Source: an uncultured Clostridia bacterium (GTDB taxonomy: Bacteria; Bacillota; Clostridia; Peptostreptococcales; Anaerovoracaceae). From it: a DNA stretch of 7,799 nt. The notes below the pieces were generated by a model. The model was not told the origin of the DNA. It saw only the letters and a program-made list of their open reading frames with translations, and searched no databases. Positions 6,904 through 7,799 of this stretch are shown in pieces. The translations under genes and the position numbers were made by a program. The DNA is taken from NCBI GenBank assembly GCA_934277655.1, contig CAKQVC010000083.1, forward strand, positions 1 through 7,799, read 5' to 3'. Numbering within the stretch: position 1 is the stretch's first letter; every line of letters begins with the position of its first letter.

Positions 6904-7799
6904 GTGCGTTTAAACAGCAGTCTGATTTAAAATTTAATAATTTAAAAGGAGTTTGCACCATGATCCGGCAGCATGGTCCGATTTCCAGGATCCAGCTCGC
7001 AAAGCTGTCAGGACTGAGTGCTACCAGCATGACTCGTATGATTTCGGAACTGACGGAACATGAAATCGTGCGTGCAGTTTCCGAAAAAAATGCAGGTCAT
7101 GGATCTGGCGGTCGTCCATCGGTAATGCTGGAACTTTGTGCAGAGAAGGCATACAGTCTGAACTTAGACATTGAGGGGAGCTGTGTGCGGACATCGATCA
7201 TGGATCTGACCCACAGATTTGTCGTATATCGGGAGTTGATCATTCGTCCAAGAAATGATAGCTTTGTTGATGTGGCACAGAGAATTCTGGATGCTTTCGA
7301 AGAGATGACGGGATTTGCCAAGATTGACAAGCAGCTTGTTAAATGTTGCGGACTGACACTTGGGGCTCATGTTGACTCTGAAAATGGCATCATCGTGGCT
7401 TCCAGCCAGTTTAAATGGTATGATGTGAACGCAAAAGAAATCCTGGAAGAAATGCTTCAGATGCCAGTTATTCTGGAAAATGACTGTAAAGCAGCGCTGT
7501 ATGGAGAACGGATCCTTCTGGCGGCCGGAGGCAAGACATCCAATAACATTGCCTATCTGGAAATGGGTATCGAAGGTGTTGGAAGTGCAGTTATTATTGA
7601 TGGTCACCTTTTGAGGGGGTCTTTTAACGGAGCAGGTGAGATCGGTCATATGACAGTGGTTCCGGATGGAGAACTTTGCAACTGTGGCAGAAGAGGTTGC
7701 TTTGAGACGGTTTTGACGGAAAAGTTTGTATTAAAACGGGCAAGAAACCTGGACATCGGTTTTAATACGATCGAATCCGTCGCAGCGGCAGTCGGGAAC
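6900..7799 (+). CDS. ROK-family transcriptional regulator (partial, C-terminus beyond right edge)
   Basis: Exactly 300 codons are present and the frame is open at the edge; full-length relatives are about 380-410 residues. The GTG start overlaps the oppF stop (GTGA). It is preferred over ATG 6960 because the added residues, including [11 protein letters not shown] (10-20), form the first helix expected in ROK repressors. A winged helix-turn-helix follows: [20 protein letters not shown] (23-42) with a recognition helix about 40-52, then the wing-linker GSGGRPS (68-74). The ROK domain shows [12 protein letters not shown] (193-204, N194 and D195), GEIGHM (246-251) and zinc motif CNCGRRGC (Cys260, Cys262, Cys267, with His250), so sugar and zinc binding look intact. 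Kinase phosphate motifs are degenerate: DIEGS (90-94) replaces DIGGT and [10 protein letters not shown] (222-231) replaces GTGIGGGI, so it is probably a sensor-repressor, not an enzyme. Likely represses the opp operon, including itself, from the palindrome at 765-785; the effector is unknown. Confidence 0.88.
   Translation, partial: MSAFKQQSDLKFNNLKGVCTMIRQHGPISRIQLAKLSGLSATSMTRMISELTEHEIVRAVSEKNAGHGSGGRPSVMLELCAEKAYSLNLDIEGSCVRTSIMDLTHRFVVYRELIIRPRNDSFVDVAQRILDAFEEMTGFAKIDKQLVKCCGLTLGAHVDSENGIIVASSQFKWYDVNAKEILEEMLQMPVILENDCKAALYGERILLAAGGKTSNNIAYLEMGIEGVGSAVIIDGHLLRGSFNGAGEIGHMTVVPDGELCNCGRRGCFETVLTEKFVLKRARNLDIGFNTIESVAAAVGN

Noticed and set aside
7164..7649. 161-codon minus-strand open frame at the right edge
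   Set aside because: It is antisense to the ROK regulator, whose ENDCKAAL and GEIGHM motifs on the plus strand are unambiguous. No recognisable protein features.

Overview
The window is an accessory nutrient-uptake locus from a low-to-mid-GC Gram-positive anaerobe, most likely a Clostridia/Lachnospiraceae-type Firmicute. The reasons are strong AGGAGG-type ribosome binding sites, a lipoprotein-anchored binding protein, sigma-A promoters, and closest recalled similarity of the transporter to the Gram-positive Opp/Ami family. The taxonomic placement is inferred from style and remembered family sequences, not from a search.

Layout. Positions 635 to 1 (minus strand) carry the first 211 codons of a ROK-family sugar kinase-like protein that runs off the left edge. 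Positions 636-840 are a divergent control region. It holds a near-consensus extended -10 sigma-A promoter reading right, a plausible weaker promoter reading left, and an almost perfect 21-bp palindrome over the predicted start of the rightward transcript. From 841 a tightly packed operon reads right: oppA (solute-binding lipoprotein), a strong intercistronic stem-loop, oppB and oppC (membrane permeases), oppD and oppF (ATPases), then a ROK-family helix-turn-helix regulator that runs off the right edge. From oppB onward the genes overlap or are 12 bp apart, so they are probably translationally coupled.

How it works together. OppA captures ligand at the outer face of the membrane, OppB/OppC form the channel, and OppD/OppF hydrolyse ATP. 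All five transporter genes are intact, so this should be a complete functional importer. The binding protein, OppD and OppF resemble the pneumococcal Ami-type oligopeptide importer. The unusual feature is that this peptide-type importer is flanked by two ROK proteins, a family that normally binds or phosphorylates sugars: a kinase-like one transcribed divergently and a regulator as the last gene seen in the operon. The simplest inference is that the operon is repressed by its own ROK regulator at the palindrome near 775, and that the inducer, and perhaps the cargo, is a sugar or sugar conjugate. That is a hypothesis.

I see no mobile element, CRISPR array, tRNA or rRNA. Nothing here clearly amounts to a wholly new system. 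The regulatory pairing and the atypical ROK proteins are the most interesting parts. Several starts were reassigned from the longest possible reading frame using ribosome-binding-site spacing (oppB at 2866, oppF at 5944), and the two edge-truncated ROK genes were read directly from the sequence.
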